Shown: piece after piece, positions 1 through 11,448 of the stretch | Numbering within the stretch: position 1 is the first letter of the stretch | Layout: each line of letters begins with the position of its first letter | From: Stentor coeruleus | Taxonomy: Eukaryota; Ciliophora; Heterotrichea; Heterotrichida; Stentoridae | Length of the DNA stretch: 64,000 nt | NCBI GenBank assembly: GCA_001970955.1 | Contig: MPUH01000182.1 | Span: 24,960 to 88,959, forward strand | Direction of reading: 5' to 3' | Position numbers and translations under genes: made by a program | Notes under the pieces: generated by a model | The model's database searches: none | Seen by the model: the letters and a program-made list of their open reading frames with translations, nothing else | What the model was told of the DNA's origin: nothing

Positions 1-1496
1 AGAAATTTAAGGTTTTTTGAGAGATTTGAGAAAGTTTTGAGAATGATGAAGGTTTTTGTTGACCTTGAGAGTTTCCCATATTAAATTTATTATGATATTT
101 TATAAGAATAGGTATAAGATTTTAGACGATAATAAGATATTTTGATTTTTTGCTATTATTGGGATATATGATTATGATCTATTTTTTTGTATGTTTCTTA
201 AGAGATTGAAAAGTTTCTGGTGGAGGAAATTAGCTGATTGGCAGAAATTATCAAAATGTGTTTTAAAATTTTTTAATATATTTTTTAGTGACTGATTATT
301 TTTGCAATTTTATACTTCCTTAAATATATTATTTACCTTTATGTGCTTAAAGATATATTGTTAGTAATCAATAACTTTCTTTTAATTTTTAATTATTAGT
401 CCATACTTCTATTATTATAAATCCAAAACTAATTTTTTATACTTCAATATTAAAGAAATCATCCTTTGAATAAAATCACTATATGTGAAATGATTTCACA
501 AATTTTCAAAGCATATCTATGCTATTATATATGAAAATACAGCAGATAAAAATTATTATTAGATTCAACATATTGAAATTAATCTACATATTTTTTCCAA
601 TTACCATTTTCTACAATATTTGCATCATAAATCATAAGTATTTTTTATAAGCGAACACCCAAAACCTAATAATCTTTTTGACAAAAAATTTCCAAACTTA
701 TAATAAATTAACTATTAACAACTTTAAATTTCCTACAACTCCTATTTATTTTTTTTTCAATAGAATTCTATTTCGCATTATAATTTCTCAAATCCTTTTT
801 ACATTCAAGTATAGTTTTTCTGTTAGTATACTTATCAAACTCATGAACTTTTCCCAAATCTTTATAAACCAACTTAGAGTTAGCAATATAACTATTAAAA
901 TACTCAAGAGATTTAATCAGTTGATCCCTTCATTTTACTTTCTCAATATCAGGTTATAATTGCTACAAATTTCAATCCCAACTAAAATATATGATTATGA
1001 AATTATGCAATCATGTCTATTGATTGCATTCTTAGGGTTATAATAGTTCAAGGAAAACTTGTTATGAGTGAGTGAAAGATTCAGCAATACACCGCTGAAA
1101 AAAATATGCTAATGGGATAACTTTTGATGATGTCCTTAGTCGAGGTATAAAAACTGTTGAACTTTGGAGATTTATTCACATAACTATAGTTATAGTTGTA
1201 GGGGTTGAAGACTTCAACCAAATAATCCAATAAAAGTCTTCCTAGCTTTATAAATATAACTTACTAGATGGATTTATTGTTAAAGATTTATCTTCTTTAT
1301 GGCTAAGTTCATCCAAAACTATTTTGGGCAGTTCCTAGTTTTTATTTTTTCTTCTGAATTTTTATTAGCAACCTTGTGTAATTATCAACTAGAGTATTTT
1401 ATCTTTTTACCTTAAAATATTAAACTTATATATAAGAATTTTTGCCTAATTTACTAAATATTATAATAAGCTATTAAACTCTTATAAGTAATTTTA
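1..1496. other. Non-coding stretch at window start
   Basis: No supported gene. A 93-codon open frame at 678-959 begins with TTG, is compositionally simple (mostly I, F, N, L) and matches no family I know, so I treat it as chance. A perfect 8-bp inverted repeat with a 1-nt centre lies at 1203-1219. The remainder is AT-rich spacer leading to the gene that starts at 1497. Confidence 0.6.
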
Positions 1497-3539
1497 ATGG
1501 AATCATCCAGTGGCGAAATAGAAAAAGTGTCGAAGTCATCAGAGTCCTCTTCTAAAAGCAAAAGCAGAAAATCATCTTCTAGTGAAAGTTCTCATATAAG
1601 CCATGAGTATATTGAAAAAATCCCAAGTGAAAAACTTGATGAGGCTTGGAATCAAAATGATAGGAAAATAGAGGATGCTGAAATGCTTGAAGAAAAAGAT
1701 AAGGAAAAAAGTGATGAAAAACCTATGGATGAAGCTAGTACACCAGAGTTTGGAAATGAAAAAGAATCAGAATCAGTTAAAGGGAACTCTGAAGGCAAAG
1801 TGAGTGAGGGAAAAGAAAGTGATAAGGAAAAAAATGAGGATAATAAGGATAGTGAAGAAGCTGGAAGTCCTTTGAGAATTGAAGATTTTGGAAGCTTAGA
1901 GGAGAAGAAGGACCTTGGGGATGAGGATGATAAAAGAAGTGAAGATAAGGAAGAATGTAAAGAATATGAGATAGGACTGGAAGGAAACTGCGAAGCAAAG
2001 AATGAAAATGGAACAGTTAAAGATCACATGCAAGAAAAAGATCAATTATCTTTAGAAAACAGAAATTATGAATCCCCTATAAAGAGAACCGAATCACCAG
2101 AAGCTGAGCTAATAACAGCTCCCTATGAAAACGAAGAAAATTTCCCTTCACCATCCAATCAAGATTTGTTAACCGAAAAAAGTAATCGGAGAATATCAAA
2201 AAACCTAAATGACGAGTCTGATATTCAAGAAGAAATGAAATGTGAACCTTTACCAAGTAGCGAAATCCCTAAATTCTCATACGATAATGATGAAGATTTC
2301 TGCGAAGAGCCTCTTAAACCCCCTGAACCAACAGCTTATGCATCAAGAATCGATGCATTTCTAGACAAAATGAGGATAAGAATAAACAGTCCAAAGAAAA
2401 ATGCTAAACAAGCTATATCAAGTAAAGTATATCAGCATTTAAGCCCAGCTGTAATTGATAAGTACAAATCACTGAATGAAATTGTACAGAAAATCGGAGT
2501 TAAACAGATACATCAATTAAAATATAGCAAAAATTTACCTAAAGTATCTGAAGATATAGCTTTATGTTATTTGTATCTATTTGATATACCTGTACCTAAA
2601 AATCGGTATTGGGAAAGTTTTGTATGTTTTCTAGCACAACCAGGAACGGTTATTCAGAAATTCAGACAGATTTCAAAGGTATTGGAAAGTAATCTTATTG
2701 ACCCTCAATGCTATGCTAAAATCTCAGATATTCTTATGAGACTACCGAAAAATGATCTTAAACTTTATCATACATTTTATGAACTTGATCTTTTGGTATG
2801 CTTACTTAGGGAGGTACTTGAAATTGTGGAAATACCAGAGTTAGCCAGCCCGACTAGGAAAGATTTTCAAATACCAACTTCAAGGAAAAAAATAACTTCT
2901 GAAAGTCTGGATGTGACTGGGATGAATTCTATGGAAATAATTAAAAGTTTTGATTCTGGACTTTTAAAACATGCTATTTCAGCTGAGGAAAAAGAAGTTC
3001 TATCATTAAAAGGCCAGTTATTAAAAAAACAGTGGGATGAGAAAAGGTTCCTTAAACAAGAAAGTTTTAAAGAGCACAAACGAGAGGAACAGCGTGAAAT
3101 CGAAATCCAAAAAAACACTGTAATTTTTACATAGGACTTAGAATTTAAAGCTAAATCTGACCATCAAAGCAAAACTCAACGTCAAATGGACAAACTTTAT
3201 GGCGACCTTAAATTCAATGAAAACCGCAACATAAAAAGATCAAATCAAAAATCTGAAATAAAACGACTCAAACGTGAAGCACAAGAAAATTTCGAGACCC
3301 TTAAATGGAATGAACAATGGGAAAAAGCAAAACAACTAAAAGAAAGAACTGATTCCCATGAAGTATTTCTAAATAAAGTTAAAGATAATCGTGAGTATCA
3401 AACATTAGAAATGCAATCTGAAAGAAGAGAAGCAGATAGAGTTAGAGAAGAAGAGATGAATAATATATTGAAAATGCAATATAAGAAGTTGTTAGAAGAC
3501 AAGGAAATATTGAAAAAAGCTTTGGGTCTTTACAAATAG
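1497..3539 (+). CDS. Acidic, coiled-coil protein with one 15-nt intron
   Basis: Two exons, 1497-3119 and 3135-3539, joined over the 15-nt intron 3120-3134 (GTAATTTTTACATAG, phase 0, A at -6). Without splicing the frame stops at 3134 on the intron's own TAG; with splicing it gives 675 aa. Residues 1-270 are Ser/Glu/Lys-rich and low in complexity, probably disordered. Residues about 275-450 form a globular, mostly helical part containing PPEPTAYASRIDAFLDKM. The C-terminal 200 residues are highly charged and helical (KREEQREIEIQ, EAQENFETLKWNEQWEKAK), a likely coiled coil. I do not recognise the family. The shape resembles ciliary or cytoskeletal structural proteins, which is inference only. Confidence 0.85.
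3120..3134 (+). other. 15-nt intron
   Basis: GTAATTTTTACATAG. It has GT and AG ends and A at position 10. Removing it fuses two open frames that otherwise stop or start here. It is the simplest example in the window of the intron type that forms the large array at 40571-42006. Confidence 0.9.
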
Positions 3540-3764
3540 TTAATTATGATGGGATTTAATTTCTGTAGAATATAAGGATATGAGTGATTTTTTATAAGAG
3601 ATTATAAGTTTTTTTTTTTAAAGATTTGATTAGTGGGTATTAGGAATATATGCTGATAGGTTGTTAGATTTTTTAATGAGAAGTTTAGGATTTTTTATAT
3701 AATATTTTAAGAGTGATGATTTTATTACATCATCCACTTTTTACAATTTTCTAATCTCATCATC

Positions 3765-4340
3765 TTATTTCTTCCTACTGATTTCATCTTTTTTTCCATC
3801 AACACAATAACTCTTATCTTGAATGCTACTCAAAAACTTCTCAATTTCCATCTCCCTTTTTTTCCTTTTCGACAATTCATCTAATAACAATTGATTTTCC
3901 TTAACAATTTTATTATATTCCTTCTCCAAATTCGTTAAAATATTTTCCATCTTACTCTGTTGTGTCTGGTATTTATGCAAACTAACTATTATTTCCTGCA
4001 TATTATTTTCACTTATTGGGCTTCCTTGTATTTTTCTTTGTATATATTTTAATGTGTTTGGGTTATCTTTTTGAAAAAGTGGATGCATATATTCTTCTAT
4101 ATTATCATTGGGTTTATAAAAACTATAATCATCTAATTGCTTTACAAATTTTGTATAGCTTTTATGCTTGTAGTATATAGGGAGGATTGAATCAGCTAAT
4201 AATAGTTGGTCATTTATTATAAAGCTTTTTCCTTGTAATGTCCAAGATATGATAGGTTGGAAATTTGGGTTTTTTAGTATTTTAAATAGCTTTTTTATAT
4301 ATGATGCTGGCTTATGGTGGGTGCTTTTCTGGTTCTTCAT
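3765..4340 (-). CDS. Heat-shock-factor-type DNA-binding protein
   Basis: 191 aa. Residues about 11-95 match the HSF winged-helix DNA-binding domain: an N-terminal PASYIKKLFKIL where the family has 'FV.KLY.ML', a W in SWTLQGKSF, and the recognition-helix region KSYTKFVKQLDDYSFYK, which corresponds to the family's 'F.SFVRQLN.YGF.K'. Residues 110-170 contain hydrophobic heptads (NILTNLEKEYNKIVKENQLL), a likely trimerisation coiled coil. The protein is much shorter than animal HSFs and has no obvious activation domain. The expected role is nuclear, sequence-specific transcription factor. The recognition helix has D where N is usual (QLDDY), so target specificity may differ. Confidence 0.88.
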   Translation of the reverse strand: MKNQKSTHHKPASYIKKLFKILKNPNFQPIISWTLQGKSFIINDQLLLADSILPIYYKHKSYTKFVKQLDDYSFYKPNDNIEEYMHPLFQKDNPNTLKYIQRKIQGSPISENNMQEIIVSLHKYQTQQSKMENILTNLEKEYNKIVKENQLLLDELSKRKKREMEIEKFLSSIQDKSYCVDGKKDEISRKK

Positions 4341-5064
4341 TTTTTTATATAGTCGGAGACATTGATTTGTATATCATTTTTGTTTTTTATTTGAAGGTTT
4401 TTGTTATGAATAGAGGAAGGAAGATTGATAAAGGAGGATTTGTATAGGAATAAGAGGTGAAAATTATGGTTTTGGGATCTGAACAATTTTTTCTGGCGTG
4501 AAGAAAGATTGATGAGGGTTTTATTGAGTTTTAAGGGAAATTATGAGTTTTTTTGTTGAGGGATAAGTTCTGATTGATGCTTTATTATGAAAAACATGAG
4601 TTTCAGCTTGAGAAAACACGTTTGGATGTTAGGTTTTATGGTTTAGTGTTTTGTAGTTTTAAATTATCATACTTTATGAAGGAAAGATAGGATTGATAGC
4701 GAATGAGGTAGATAAGAGCAAGAGATGATGCAAGAAGATGGAGATTATTTTATAAAATATTGGTTTACTAGTTTGAAGATTTAAAGTAATTTTTAAATTA
4801 TTCTAAAAGCTATAATTTTTTTTTAGAATCAATTTAAGCCAAAGTTTTAATATAATCCTCAATCATTACATGACAATTACTATAAAAATCTATCCAAACT
4901 AAGCAATAAATCAACATCCTCCTTTCATAATTACAACTTCAAAATTACAAATCAAAAATATCTTATCAAATCCTCTAACTTCCTTCACATTCAACAATCC
5001 TATCACATAACCCAAATAAAATCTATGATCTTCTAATACTCAATCCAAAAAAAAAAGCATATAA
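4341..5064. other. Intergenic spacer between divergent genes
   Basis: 724 nt between the HSF-like gene (minus) and the methyltransferase gene (plus), so it should hold both promoters. The left half is G-rich over C on the plus strand and the right half C-rich over G. I see no gene or RNA in it. The methyltransferase ATG sits in the context CATATAAATG, similar to the MVP gene start at 30824. Confidence 0.6.
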
Positions 5065-5658
5065 ATGGCATCTGCTCAATACGGTCGTTCTGAATATTGG
5101 GAAGAAAGATACCTTCATAAAAAAGAAACCTATGATTGGTATCATCATTGGGATGGTATCAAAGATATCATTACTCAATTTATTCTCCCAACTCATAACA
5201 TCCTACATGCTGGGTGTGGAACTTCATCATTACCATTTGAAATGCAAGCCGCAGGATATTCAAAAATAGTCAATATGGATAATTCAAATATTCTTATTGA
5301 GGATATGAAACAAGCAAATGAAGCTGGGACTATGCAATGGGATCATAAAGATATAAGAACAATGAATTATCCTGATAAAAGTTTTGATGTGGTTTTAGAA
5401 AAAGGCTTACTTGATTCTGTATTATGTGGAGATAGATCGAGAATTATGTCACAAAGAATGCTAAGTCAGATTTATAGAGTATTAGTTGATGGTGGGGTTT
5501 ATATATCAGTAACTCATAGCCCGCCTGAGATTAGGAAAAGTTATTTTGATGAAAGATATTGGGCTGTAAAGGATTTTAAGATCAGTATGATGAGAATATC
5601 ATCTTTGAAAACTGATGATGAAAAAATTCATTATGTTTATGTCTGTTCGAAAAGATAA
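5065..5658 (+). CDS. Class I methyltransferase, EEF1AKMT4/METTL13-like
   Basis: 197 aa. It begins with YGRSEYWEERY...YDWYHHW, the YG..EYWE.RY...YDW signature of the METTL13/EEF1A lysine methyltransferase 4 family. The SAM-binding motif I is LHAGCGTSSL (about residues 48-57), followed by the acidic loop NMDNSN and motif IV FDVVLEKGLLDSVL, which is typical of this subfamily. Known members methylate lysines of translation elongation factor 1A in the cytosol; that substrate is transferred from the family, not shown here. The length is close to a single-domain member, so it appears complete. The start is supported by the conserved motif beginning at residue 6. Confidence 0.9.
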   Translation: MASAQYGRSEYWEERYLHKKETYDWYHHWDGIKDIITQFILPTHNILHAGCGTSSLPFEMQAAGYSKIVNMDNSNILIEDMKQANEAGTMQWDHKDIRTMNYPDKSFDVVLEKGLLDSVLCGDRSRIMSQRMLSQIYRVLVDGGVYISVTHSPPEIRKSYFDERYWAVKDFKISMMRISSLKTDDEKIHYVYVCSKR

Positions 5659-5892
5659 TAATCTTAACTGCATCATATAAAAACCCTTTATTCACATTAT
5701 TAAATAATAAATCTTTCATCTCGCAAATCAAAACCAAATCATACATTTAATCTCATAAAATACATTAAAAATTACCTTAAAATTTTTAAACCTAAACTTT
5801 TTCCAACCTAAATCATCTCTTATACAGCAAAAAATAATAACAGTTTAAAATTATAAAACGTAATAAATCAGTATATTTTTCCAAAACTCCAC

Positions 5893-7791
5893 CTATCTAC
5901 ACATATTCTCTGCTTCTTTCTTGAAAATTTGCATTTTTTTCTTCAGTCTCGGCCTCTTCTCAGCAATCTTAATTAATTTATCTATTTTCTTAATCAAATC
6001 CTTTATCCCAGCCTGTGAAAAATCCTTAGGAACTCTAGCAACTTTTTTTGTCACAATTTTTTCAACATGTAATTTAAACTCTTTATCATAATCCTCGAAT
6101 TTTAGTTTCCCATTTATAAACTTCTCCATTTCTTCAATACTTACAATTCTTCTTTCAAATTTCCTAACCCTTTTCAAAGCTAAATCTTCAATATATTTCC
6201 ACAAATAAGGATATTCTTGCTGTATTATTCTTATAACATGATTATGCATGACTAAGATTTCACAAAAACTCTGAGAAAAGCAATTATGTTTTCTTCTTTC
6301 TGAATATATAATTTCGATTTCACCAAAACAACAACCTTTGTTTAAGTTTTTTAAGACTATATCATTATGATAAAGAAGTATTGCCCGACCTTTTGTCATG
6401 AAGAAAATCTCTTCAGCAGCATCATTGATTTTATATAAATAAGCTTTGGATTCTATATACATAGGCTCTAACATTGGCATTAATAAAGCGACTAAGGTTT
6501 GATCACGATTCATAAAGAATTTTATAAATTTCGCAGCACCGTTGTGCATGTTTATAGCTACTTCGTAACGAAGAAGTTTGGGTAGTTCATCGAGGATACT
6601 CATTTTTTCTTTCCAGGAAAAACCGCTTTTTTCAGCAGCGTATTTTATGCTTGTTCGCAATTTGGAACGAAGGGTTTTGTCAAGATTCATATCATGACAT
6701 AACTCATCTATAATAAAAAGTTTACTCTCTACTGCATTTTCTTTCAAATCCAATGAGCTTAACATTGATGCTAAACTGCTGATATTAAATGAAGAAAAAT
6801 ATAGGCCAAAACACATCCAAAAAAAACATAAAGATTTTTCTAAAGGTGTATAAGCACAAATATCACCATATCCTACTGTTATCAAAGTTGTAAAAGCCCA
6901 ATACATTGAAGTTAAATATAAACTACCAATATCAGAATCTTGATACCCTAGTCTTACTACCCATGTATCTGGAGAAAAATCATCTAATTTTGCTGTGAGG
7001 TACCAAATACACGATATTATATGAATGAATATCATTACAGTAAGATATGATTTCACAACTTTTATAACGAAATTTTTCACACTTAAAAACTCTTGTATTT
7101 TATCTAGAATTTCATTTTGTGTACGAGATTTCATAAGCTTTAATAATTTAGAAAATCGCAATAATCTATATAGTTTTGGAAGGCGGAGAAATCTAGCAAA
7201 TGTTTTCCCACCATTTGGTGTTCCTGTTTGCTGTATTAAATCAAAAGGAAACCAAGTAATCAAATCAATAATCATCCATCCTTTCACATACTTCAAAACA
7301 ATTTTCTTCCTATCTGTGATAAGATTTCCCTGATTGTCGTTGTAAGCCGAAAAAAAATTCACGACAAAATCCAAAAAGAAAAGCCCATTAATCGCATTAT
7401 CTGTCCAAAAAATACCTAAACTATCAATTGTATCACCAAAAGATAAAATAAAAGGTGTAACAATAGCCGTATAAAGTAAAATTAAAACAACAACCAAATT
7501 CCAAATGTTTTTAAACCTTCCATTAGGTTTTAACATATATTTAGGGAATGTATCAATAGTTGTGTTTTCTGATCCTCCTGATTCCAAAATTTTTGAAGCT
7601 CTTCTATATAAAAATATATCATTGCTTTCTTGTGATTTATAACTAAGTATGAGTTTAGCATTGCTAGTACCATAAAGTTTTAAGTGTTCTCCAAGTAATT
7701 TCAATATGACAAATGCTCTTAATTTAGTCCGAGCTCTTTTCCAGACTTTTAAGTATTTTGAATTCATAACAAGTGGTAAATTGTTTGTCAT
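5893..7791 (-). CDS. Voltage-gated K+ channel with cyclic-nucleotide-binding domain (KCNH/HCN/CNG class)
   Basis: 632 aa. Six hydrophobic segments run from about residue 95 to 335. S1 is LVVVLILLYTAIVTPFILSF. S4 is arginine/lysine-spaced (FARFLRLPKLYRLLRFSKLL). The pore helix and selectivity filter TTLITVGYGD have GYG at residues 307-309. S6 is followed by a C-linker and a cNMP-binding fold from about residue 410 (MYIESKAYLYKINDAAEEIFFMTKG). The TVGYGD filter predicts K+ selectivity. The protein acts in the plasma or ciliary membrane; ciliates carry large families of such channels that shape swimming behaviour. The short N-terminus has no PAS domain. The C-terminal 100 residues are Lys/Arg-rich. 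Confidence 0.93.
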   Translation of the reverse strand: MTNNLPLVMNSKYLKVWKRARTKLRAFVILKLLGEHLKLYGTSNAKLILSYKSQESNDIFLYRRASKILESGGSENTTIDTFPKYMLKPNGRFKNIWNLVVVLILLYTAIVTPFILSFGDTIDSLGIFWTDNAINGLFFLDFVVNFFSAYNDNQGNLITDRKKIVLKYVKGWMIIDLITWFPFDLIQQTGTPNGGKTFARFLRLPKLYRLLRFSKLLKLMKSRTQNEILDKIQEFLSVKNFVIKVVKSYLTVMIFIHIISCIWYLTAKLDDFSPDTWVVRLGYQDSDIGSLYLTSMYWAFTTLITVGYGDICAYTPLEKSLCFFWMCFGLYFSSFNISSLASMLSSLDLKENAVESKLFIIDELCHDMNLDKTLRSKLRTSIKYAAEKSGFSWKEKMSILDELPKLLRYEVAINMHNGAAKFIKFFMNRDQTLVALLMPMLEPMYIESKAYLYKINDAAEEIFFMTKGRAILLYHNDIVLKNLNKGCCFGEIEIIYSERRKHNCFSQSFCEILVMHNHVIRIIQQEYPYLWKYIEDLALKRVRKFERRIVSIEEMEKFINGKLKFEDYDKEFKLHVEKIVTKKVARVPKDFSQAGIKDLIKKIDKLIKIAEKRPRLKKKMQIFKKEAENMCR

Positions 7792-8717
7792 TGTTAAACC
7801 TCGGTTTTTTTTCCGTGATGGCTGGGATAAAGAATGCGTGTTTATAGAGTCTTTTTCTTGTAAAGCGCTTGGACTTAGTGTGTAGTGCCGAATAATATTT
7901 CTGTTCCTCTTTTCGTCTTTAGAAACATTCTAATTAGGTTTTACCATATGGAAGCAAGTATTTTATACTATGTGTTACGTTTATCGTATAATTAAGTTAA
8001 TAGTCTAAGGTGAGTTTATTAGAGATAAATTATAGGATTTAGGTTTTTTATTTTTGCAGGATGGGGTTTTTATGTTTGGAGATTCCTTGGGGCTTACTTT
8101 TGCATTTTTTTTTGAAAGTTGGTTTATTTTTTATAAGTAAGATTTAGATACTAATACTGGGTTTTGTAAGGAGTTGAAGGTTTTTGATTGATGTTAATGT
8201 TTAAGAGATTTGAGATGAGGAGAAAGGATGAAGAATGTAGGATGAATCCTTTGATGGAGAAGGTTTGGGATTTTATTGAGAGAATAGCTTGTTTCAGAAA
8301 AAAGTGGAAGTAGGTTTTTTGGAATATTGAGATTAATGGGTATTATATTTATGATTTAAAGGTTTTAGAATTTACAGAAATAATGATTTGATGTGTTCTT
8401 TTAATTGATTTTTAAAGGTTTAATATTAAATTTATAAGATATTTAAAAATTTGTAAACGATAAATCCTTTTTCAAAATCTGCACTTACTAAATTATTTTA
8501 ATAATATAGTTTGTAATAAAAATTGTCATATCATTTTGTTATTGAATACTGTCTGCATCAGCATCATAAACACTAAAAAGTTTTCTAAAATGTTTTAATA
8601 AATTCAGTCTATAATCAATCCTTTCCTTAAGCGTATCTTCAACAGTGTTATTCTTAAAAGCTAAATTGTATAATAGTTTTAGTAATAAGATCAATATTTT
8701 TATTTTATTATCTAATT
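7792..8717. other. Intergenic spacer, divergent promoters
   Basis: 926 nt between the channel gene (minus) and ERGIC3 (plus). No open frame with recognisable content and no RNA gene seen. The plus strand is G-rich over C between about 8000 and 8350 and AT-rich afterwards. Confidence 0.6.
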
Positions 8718-9704
8718 ATGCTTAGAACAATCAAAGCTGTGGATCTCTACCGCAAAGCAACTTCTGATCTCCAGACCTCTACAGCATTAGGTGGTGTTCT
8801 CAGCATAATTACTTTCTCAGTTATATCATATTTACTATTCACAGAGTCCCTACACTATTTTAATTCAACTCCAAAACCATATCTTCTAGTCGAGCCTCAC
8901 TCCGATGAAGATTTCATGATTCTCTCAGTGAACATTTCATTTTTTAGTACTCCATGCAACTCTTTAGTTATATTCTACACTGACACCAATGCTGAACACT
9001 ACAAATTTTACTCATTACCACGTTCAGTCTTAGACAAAGAAGGTAACATAATAAGTACAGGTTCTTATGAAGTTATAGAAGACCAAGTTGAAGGTTGTGG
9101 AAGTTGTTTTGGAGCTGAGACAAATATAGGTCAATGTTGTAATTCTTGTGCTGATGTTATGGAAGCTTATGGAAGGAAAAAATGGAAACCACCTCAATTT
9201 GCTGATATTGACCAATGTAAAAAATTCTTAAGCACAGACTCAACTTTAGGCCCTGGGTGTATGCTTGCTGGGTATTTGAAAATAAAAAAAGTTCCAGGAA
9301 GTATTCGATTTAAAAATACGCTGAATTTGAATAGAGGGTCTTTAAGTTTTTATAACGGGTTTCATAAGATTGACCACTTCCTTTTCACAGATCCTAATGC
9401 TCAAACTGATGGACTTAAAGGACCTATTGATAATCTTGAAATTAGAGAAGGATATAGGACAAGTTATTATTTGAAACTAGTCCCAGCCGTAACTTCTAAA
9501 GGACGCTTTTATCAAGCTAGCGCCAATAATCTTATATCTTACCACCCTATGAACCCTGAAGTGATATTTACTTATGATATTGAACCTATATCTACTATTT
9601 ATAAAGATGAAAAAAACCTTAGTGGGTTCATTGTGTCTATTTGTGCAATTATTGGAGGCTGGTACGCTATAACTCTTTTATTAGTCAAAGTTCTTATAAA
9701 ATAA
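8718..9704 (+). CDS. ERGIC3: ERGIC3/Erv46-like ER-Golgi cargo receptor
   Basis: 328 aa. There is a transmembrane segment near the N-terminus (about residues 27-47, GVLSIITFSVISYLLF) and another at the C-terminus (about 302-323, FIVSICAIIGGWYAITLLLV), with a large lumenal domain between, as in Erv46/ERGIC3. Diagnostic is the lumenal cysteine cluster CGSCFGAETNIGQCCNSC followed by ADVMEAYGRKKW, matching 'CC.TC..V..AY...GW' of Erv46. Family members cycle in COPII/COPI vesicles as an Erv41-Erv46 complex and act as receptors for some secretory cargo. The protein is somewhat shorter than the usual ~380 aa but both membrane anchors are present. It lies tail to tail with the IQ-motif gene, 31 nt away. 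Confidence 0.9.
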   Translation: MLRTIKAVDLYRKATSDLQTSTALGGVLSIITFSVISYLLFTESLHYFNSTPKPYLLVEPHSDEDFMILSVNISFFSTPCNSLVIFYTDTNAEHYKFYSLPRSVLDKEGNIISTGSYEVIEDQVEGCGSCFGAETNIGQCCNSCADVMEAYGRKKWKPPQFADIDQCKKFLSTDSTLGPGCMLAGYLKIKKVPGSIRFKNTLNLNRGSLSFYNGFHKIDHFLFTDPNAQTDGLKGPIDNLEIREGYRTSYYLKLVPAVTSKGRFYQASANNLISYHPMNPEVIFTYDIEPISTIYKDEKNLSGFIVSICAIIGGWYAITLLLVKVLIK

Positions 9705-9735
9705 TTCCACAAGTTATTTTTTTTACATTTAATTT

Positions 9736-11448
9736 TTATTCCAAAGCTTTGATTCGATCCGCTTTTGCTTGCCCCAAAAGTTTAACTCTAATATCAACTT
9801 CAGCCTTTTCTTTGATTTTCACCATGCTATAAACTGATTTTTCATAACTTTTTCCTAACTTACTTTCATTCTGTGCTATATAAGAAAGTATATCTTCTTC
9901 AGAACTTTTACTATATGAAAAAGCTAAATCTTCATTAGTTGAGCAGGCCATCCAATACTTGTGTTTTTTCATATAAAACTTTTCATGTTCTTTTCTTTTA
10001 CGAATTGTGTAAAACATTTTCTTCCAAACCAAGTTTTTTCTAGCAATCCACCCTCTGACAAATTTCTGTATTACAATAACACTTTTAATATTTTTTGTAT
10101 AGTCAATAATCGTAAACATTTTTTTGCTTATTTTAAGTTTATTAGCAAAAAGTGGATACCAATGCCTAAGTCTTTCCCAATAATAAATTTTCCTAAACTT
10201 AAAAGTTTTAACAAGAAGAGCTTTTTTCCTTCCAAGAAACCCTCTGACCCATTTTTGTAGCATCACAGCTCTGCGTGCCATGATTTTTTGTTTTTTGTCT
10301 CTATAATGATTTTGTATAACAATACAAGAATGGATAACTCTAATTCGATCAGCTAACGACCTTGATTCATCAAAATAAGGGTTTTCAAGGTCAAATAGTA
10401 TCTGTGGCATAATCTGAAGCCTTTGCAATGTCCTGACTGTATTTAATGGGAATTTCATAGTATTATTAACCCAAGGACTTACCGCTGAATACTTTTCATA
10501 GTTCCTAACCCTCATGGTTTTCTCTACCAAATCCTTACTTTTCCCTATCCTAACCTTATCCTCAGTATTCCTATCATTATAAGCAGAAATATGGTTTTTT
10601 ATACACTTGTCTATATCCCCATTCATATCCATAAACATTTTAATAAGAGGCTGCTTCAAATCAGGCTCCGGCAAACAACTGATTTTCCTTGCTGGGCTGA
10701 TACTTTGCTTTATACTCGGCAATACAATTTTCGATTTTTTCGATGTAATTATCACAGCAATATTAGGTGATAAAATACTCGACCCTTCATCAACAGCTTG
10801 TTTCTGTCTCATCACTTCTGTTTGAAAATAATTCCTACTTTGTTTCACACAATAATACAATGAAGGGTACAAATTTAAAACTTCTCCACTTAACAAACTA
10901 TCCATGATTTTTATTGACTGAGAATAACATTCACGCCAAGTTGATGGAAGAACACTTGCCGAAGGCACAGTAACTAAAGGTTGACCTTTTTCATTATAAG
11001 TTATAATTGTGTTATCAGGACCAATTTTTACATTCATGATTTTCTGTACATGAATTTCTGATAAGTTCATTTCACATTCAGAAGGGTCTTCATCGTATTG
11101 GGTGTTAACTTTGAGCATTTTCTTAGCAACTTTGTCGAATTGTTTTTTATATAAAATTGCTTCAAGTCTTGAGTTTATAAGCTGTCCTAAGATGATTTCT
11201 TCTTTTGTTATCCTCCAGTCTTCTTTTGATTCAAGTTCTTGAATTGTTTTTTCTGCAAAAGCTGTTTGGATGCGGAGTTTGCCTGTTTTTTTGTCTGAGA
11301 TTGACTTAAGGATCGCCACATCTTCAGACCGCGAGATGAGGATTTTTAGGATTTCAGTGGTCAGTTGGTTTTGTTGGAAGATTTCTTTCATTGGTAGAGA
11401 ATTCTGCACTTTTTTGGAAACCCCAGAGCTTTTTACCTTATTGGACAT
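9736..11448 (-). CDS. IQ-motif (calmodulin-binding) protein
   Basis: 570 aa. Three IQ-like helices lie in the C-terminal half: IVIQNHYRDKKQKI, VMLQKWVRGFLGRKKA and IVIQKFVRGWIARKNL, each following the 'IQ..RG...R' pattern. The N-terminal half is mostly helical and not assigned. The C-terminus is Lys/Glu-rich (VKIKEKAEVDIRVKLLGQAKADR). IQ motifs bind calmodulin or centrin-like light chains, so a Ca2+-responsive cytoskeletal or ciliary role is plausible; ciliary IQ proteins of this size exist but I cannot name an orthologue. Confidence 0.85.
   Translation of the reverse strand: MSNKVKSSGVSKKVQNSLPMKEIFQQNQLTTEILKILISRSEDVAILKSISDKKTGKLRIQTAFAEKTIQELESKEDWRITKEEIILGQLINSRLEAILYKKQFDKVAKKMLKVNTQYDEDPSECEMNLSEIHVQKIMNVKIGPDNTIITYNEKGQPLVTVPSASVLPSTWRECYSQSIKIMDSLLSGEVLNLYPSLYYCVKQSRNYFQTEVMRQKQAVDEGSSILSPNIAVIITSKKSKIVLPSIKQSISPARKISCLPEPDLKQPLIKMFMDMNGDIDKCIKNHISAYNDRNTEDKVRIGKSKDLVEKTMRVRNYEKYSAVSPWVNNTMKFPLNTVRTLQRLQIMPQILFDLENPYFDESRSLADRIRVIHSCIVIQNHYRDKKQKIMARRAVMLQKWVRGFLGRKKALLVKTFKFRKIYYWERLRHWYPLFANKLKISKKMFTIIDYTKNIKSVIVIQKFVRGWIARKNLVWKKMFYTIRKRKEHEKFYMKKHKYWMACSTNEDLAFSYSKSSEEDILSYIAQNESKLGKSYEKSVYSMVKIKEKAEVDIRVKLLGQAKADRIKALE

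Noticed and set aside
678-959. 93-aa open frame
   Set aside because: It starts with TTG and has low-complexity composition and no family resemblance.
1203-1219. Perfect 17-nt hairpin as a terminator or tRNA part
   Set aside because: No tRNA fold, no T-loop motif and no neighbouring gene end; probably chance.
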